DNA from: Fragilaria crotonensis
Taxonomy: Eukaryota > Bacillariophyta > Fragilariophyceae > Fragilariales > Fragilariaceae
Length of the DNA stretch: 19,669 nt
Reading direction: 5' to 3'
Assembly (NCBI GenBank): GCA_022925895.1
Contig: JAKSYS010000839.1
Location: 1 to 19,669, forward strand
Part shown: positions 16,386-19,669 of the stretch, one piece after another
How positions within the stretch are numbered: the first letter of the stretch is position 1
Layout of the letters: each line of letters opens with the position of its first letter
Translations under genes and position numbers: made by a program
The notes under the pieces: generated by a model
Databases searched by the model: none
Told to the model about the DNA's origin: nothing
Seen by the model: only the letters and a program-made list of their open reading frames with translations

Positions 16386-17480
16386 ATGTCAGCACCCCGG
16401 GAGTTGAACCACCCAGATGACTTTGTTATTCTGACGGTGGATGTTGCGGATTCCCCGATAGCAGAACTGCGGCTCTCGGAGATATACGATGTCGAAACTT
16501 CCACAATTAATGATGACTACCTCCATGTCCTTCGAGACTATGTTGCTCTACAACTGCAAGCTACGTTTGGAGTTTGTGATGGGTTCAAATTCCGTTTGCT
16601 GGGTTCCCGCTTCATCCCACTACACTGCCGGGAAACCGGGGATATTGTCTCTCTTCGGAAACCCGCTTTGGAGCGTTTGATCCGACAGATTTTGCAGAGC
16701 AGGCTCGATGTTCCCAGTCCAGTCTCTGTTTCAATCCTCATCCAATTCAAGACTCCAGGTTTCAGGATTCCACGACGTTTGCATGAGTCTCCTTGCATCC
16801 CGCCAAAGATTTGTGGAGTGGCAAGGCACAACAGCAATGTGATCACTGCTATACCGATGGTTGTCAGGGAGGACTCCCAATACGTTTGCCCCCTTCTGTT
16901 ACAGCATCTTGTTGCAGGAAATACACCGACTGTTGGTGGCCTTCCATTGACTGACTCTACCTTAGTTGACAGTTTTGTTACTTTGGAGCGAGGTACTTGT
17001 GTTTTGTTGAGGACCTGTCCCCCAGGGTACCCAGGCAACGTTATCGACTGTCCTACTGCATCTGAGGGCCACGCACCACATGACTTAGCCAGAACATCCG
17101 ACAATATCCTCAACGTGACAGCAAATGAACGAGAGACTATCACACTACAGAACGACTTCATTGACAGTACAAATGATTATCACATCAGCGAAACCGTGAA
17201 GTATCACCCGGTCGATCGTGGACGCCTTCTTTTGAACACGTCAATATTGGGGCCATCTTCAATATCTGCTTGGCGGGTTGTTGCAAATAATCCCATTTGC
17301 GAGTGGACAAGGGATGCTCTTCTTGGCATCACTCCCCAGGCTGGCGCTGCACGCCAGACGGACAACCGCTTGGAGGATGGCCGCAACGAGCATGCAGTCA
17401 ATATGTCCGCTCCTCTCATTTCAACGTGGCTGCCCATTCTCCTGAAGTATCGACCAATTGACCGTGGACGCCCCTTCTGA
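16386..17480 (+). CDS. Hypothetical protein, probably the front part of a decayed larger gene
   Basis: 364 aa from ATG at 16386 (MSAPRELNHPDDF). I recognise no domain. The first ~135 residues look globular, with alternating hydrophobic strands (DDFVILTVDV, FKFRLLGSRFIPL, VSVSILIQFKTPGF). The middle has short hydrophobic blocks (NVITAIPMVV, ERGTCVLLRTCPPGYPG). The sequence KYHPVDRGR (residues 272-280) recurs 82 codons later as KYRPIDRGR just before the stop, and again as RHHPIDRG at 18193 in another frame. The UGA at 17478 is followed within a few bases by coding-like sequence in another frame (from about 17475), so the true protein was probably longer. Long open frame, no strong competitor on the other strand (a 207-codon shadow at 16538-17161 is less plausible). 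Confidence 0.45.
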   Translation: MSAPRELNHPDDFVILTVDVADSPIAELRLSEIYDVETSTINDDYLHVLRDYVALQLQATFGVCDGFKFRLLGSRFIPLHCRETGDIVSLRKPALERLIRQILQSRLDVPSPVSVSILIQFKTPGFRIPRRLHESPCIPPKICGVARHNSNVITAIPMVVREDSQYVCPLLLQHLVAGNTPTVGGLPLTDSTLVDSFVTLERGTCVLLRTCPPGYPGNVIDCPTASEGHAPHDLARTSDNILNVTANERETITLQNDFIDSTNDYHISETVKYHPVDRGRLLLNTSILGPSSISAWRVVANNPICEWTRDALLGITPQAGAARQTDNRLEDGRNEHAVNMSAPLISTWLPILLKYRPIDRGRPF

Positions 17481-19257
17481 TAGGTTCTTCCGTTGATGAG
17501 TCCAATGTTGGCGCACTGTATGGATCAACGAGCAAAGGTTTTTCCGTCTTCTTTGTGCTCATTGTGGCATCTGCCACGAGATGGAAGTTGGTGTTTCTCC
17601 CGATGAATGCGAGGGAATTATAACGCTTCATTCTTCAGACAATTTATGACTGTGATGACAATGATTGTCATTGTGCAGTGCCTCGTATCATAAAGTTTTT
17701 GGTGCCAAATGCTGATATGCCGCAGCATCAAGAATGCTCCTCCACGGTATCTTGTCAGATCATCCGAGGCTCTTTGGTGTCCAGAAGCACTGGGAGACAG
17801 CGTCAAATCTACTGGCAACGATCTGCATGATTGTGAAGTCCCAAGGTCAACCTTTAGCATCTTGGCTGCTCGCACGGGATGTGGCACTGGACCGTTTTCT
17901 GTCCGGTAAAGATAGCCAGAGCAAGGACGACTTCGACATGAGCGATGGTGATTTGGTGGATGTTCCCATCGTTGTTGAATGGGACCTGAACGGCTAGGTT
18001 GATGACATTACAACAGTCGACAATGCCTGCTGTGGAATGTCTGCCGAGGGTAACATCACTCACTGCTGGTGTGTTGCATACACACACCCTGAGGATGTTG
18101 AGATGCCTCCCGAAACAGAATCGGAATGCGCAACGGGCCTTCTACATTTGCAGGCCCACACCGTTTGTCTCTCTTGGCTGACTAGACTCATGAGGCATCA
18201 CCCAATCGATCGCGGTTGATGGCACTTGATAGCAAATTGTTTGCTTGAATACTGTAATTGGCTGAGCTCATCTTCGGCAAAAGACCATTGGGGTATCTTC
18301 GGAGGTGCTCATCCTGGATGTCAATGCCTTGGGCACAGGCAACCGAAAGTTGGGGAGTGTCTCGGTGGCTGGTGCATTCAGAAACAGTGTACCGGTATTG
18401 TATACTGCGCTCTTCTCCGACACCGTGGACACCTTTTCTGTAGAATTTTGTCTATAAGTGCGACAATTGCTCTCAGAAGGCCGATAAGTGAATTCTTTGT
18501 GTCGATTGACACCAAAGGGCGGCTCCCACGTCATGCAGAGTCAGCAAGTGATTGTCACTAATCCGTTCGGGGATTCACGTGGTGGCAACCGATGTCACCC
18601 TGCAATCGATCATTCCTCACAGTTGATCAAGATTCCCGAGTGATGGTGCGTTGAAGGGAAGCGTGCCAATTTCCGGCGCTCTGAAACTCCCCTGAACGTC
18701 AATGCATTCAATGCATCTCTCTCTCATCGTGACACCAACCATATGTTCACAATGATTGCAGATGATCGTACGCTGCAGCAGTACTGCGGTACTGCGCTAT
18801 TGGTCTCTTTCATGGCGGCGGAGATGACACAAAGGACGAGGACCATCACTTGATAACCTGCTGCGTGCTTGCTGCCTGCATTACCGATGCAGACAGACAG
18901 TGAGGGAGTGTGTGTGTCAGTGCAACACACATTGCTACTGTCAGTCCACCTTTTACATCCGTGACACCTCCTCAGATTCACTACTGCACCATTCCAGTAT
19001 TGTGAATCCTCCGCGTCCAAGAACATGCCGCAGAAGTTATTCCTCTGGACACAGCCGGAGTACAGGACTGTGCATGTTTGCTGATTGTCCTGTTCCATGC
19101 CGACCGTATCAACGTTCCATAGTACCTATGTGTTGGGCATCCCATCATTTGCGAGTCCTTGTGTGCTCGTATGGTCCTTCTACCTAAACCATCACTTGGC
19201 GTACTTCTATTTGCTCATTGTCTACTCTATGCCAGCGCAGACAATGGGGGAGTGTGA
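17481..19257 (+). pseudogene. Decayed coding-like tract following the 364-aa ORF
   Basis: Several coding-like segments lie head to tail in different frames. About 17475-17620 reads SSVDESNVGALYGSTSKGFS. 17734-17997 (ATG) reads LSDHPRLFGVQKHWETASNL and continues past UAG at 17995 to THCWCVAYTHPEDVEMPPET and RHHPIDRG, stopping with UGA at 18217. A third frame (about 18285-18450) reads VLILDVNALGTGNRKLGSVS, and after stops the same frame gives QVIVTNPFGDSRGGNRCHP and LNVNAFNASLSHRDTNHMFT to about 18855. Another segment (about 18961-19257) reads LDTAGVQDCACLLIVLFHAD. All are on the plus strand, as expected of one large gene broken by indels and stops. No domain recognised. Some frames may be chance; boundaries are approximate. 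Confidence 0.4.
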
Positions 19258-19276
19258 GGCGAGGACCGTAATATAA

Positions 19277-19657
19277 TACTCCTCTCCCGAATCACGCCGT
19301 GCTGTCGGGGGCCATTCGAACGCGACCAACGCCTATGGTGCAGAAGCACAGCCTTGCTGCGTGCCGACAGCGGCACAATCACTGTCCCGTGATGAAACGG
19401 TTGTCGCGATGGCCTTTCCTGAGCAATCACGGCAGCATGCATCAATCTGCGTTGGGCCCCTGATACGACTCTTTGGCTCCGTTGATGTATGTTGCTGCTG
19501 CGTACGAAAGGAGGAGTGAAGGGACAGGATGACTCAAGAAGCTGCAGATCGTGGACAGACTGTCGCAAGTGCTTCTCTTGCGCGCACTGATGAGGGAACT
19601 TGCATTCCTGGTGCATTGCAGCCTCTCGTAAAGTCCGGTCATCGGCACCGTGCTTGA
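19277..19657 (+). pseudogene. Coding-like segment with one internal UGA, window edge
   Basis: The frame is open from 19277 to 19516 (VVAMAFPEQSRQHASICVGP), UGA at 19517-19519, then open again (MTQEAADRGQTVASASLART) to UGA at 19655-19657. It has no recognisable motif. It may be a further piece of the decayed gene to its left or a chance frame. A minus-strand ORF of 129 codons (19227-19616) competes and is equally unsupported. Confidence 0.25.
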
Positions 19658-19669
19658 TGCTGGCGTGTG

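Noticed and set aside
16580-16596. tRNA T-arm-like GGGTTCAAATTCCG
   Set aside because: No matching acceptor, D or anticodon arms around it; it lies inside an open frame.
19227-19616. Minus-strand 129-codon ORF starting at ATG
   Set aside because: No motif, His/Ser/Arg-rich composition, and a competing plus-strand frame is as good. Left uncalled.

Overview
This is a eukaryotic, repeat-rich, gene-poor window. It is most likely from a diatom or another stramenopile alga. The main clue is a complete Ty1/copia (Pseudoviridae-type) retrotransposon whose protease motif (IDNHADT), helix-turn-helix-like pre-integrase segment (ETAKRTLQ) and Gag style I associate with diatom and other stramenopile copia elements. 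Organism assignment is inference from this one element. I see no bacterial operons, Shine-Dalgarno-led genes, rRNA, tRNA or CRISPR.

Layout. 1-1193: no convincing gene. 1194-2275: tandem array of about six units of ~189 bp, outer copies more diverged. 2384-2466: four CTCCGGACGT repeats just upstream of a broken gene. 2539-4243 (+): pseudogene of unknown family with an Arg/Gly/Pro-rich start, interrupted by a frameshift, two UGA codons and a frame-breaking 77-bp tandem duplication. 4244-4757: A/T-rich spacer. 4762-11343 (-): the copia element, with 232-bp LTRs identical to each other, an ATAC target-site repeat, a Gag ORF (522 aa) and a Pol ORF (1363 aa: protease, integrase, chromodomain-like segment, reverse transcriptase, RNase H). 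Gag and Pol are in the same frame, separated by one UGA. 11348-12052: spacer. 12053-13006 (-): the best host gene candidate, a 317-aa protein with a possible membrane segment, a duplicated Cys-rich module and a ZZ zinc finger. 13431-14591: satellite array of ~131-bp units, most with a 7-bp-arm dyad. 14592-15352: A/T-rich, with a short repeated motif. 15353-15940 (+): ORF whose front half resembles the start of a Ulp1/C48-type cysteine protease, with no visible catalytic residues. 15941-16385: leader-like stretch with three short perfect hairpins. 16386-19657 (+): a 364-aa ORF followed by a long, decayed coding-like tract in shifting frames, carrying a recurring [KR]-x-[HR]-P-[IV]-D-R-G motif.

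The only clear working unit is the retrotransposon. Identical LTRs and uninterrupted enzyme domains point to a recent insertion, and the arrays and broken ORFs around it fit a low-constraint, probably heterochromatic or subtelomere-like neighbourhood. The most unusual points are the in-frame UGA between Gag and Pol, the chromodomain-like insert between integrase and reverse transcriptase, the Cys-module/ZZ protein, and the unrecognised decayed gene at the right end.
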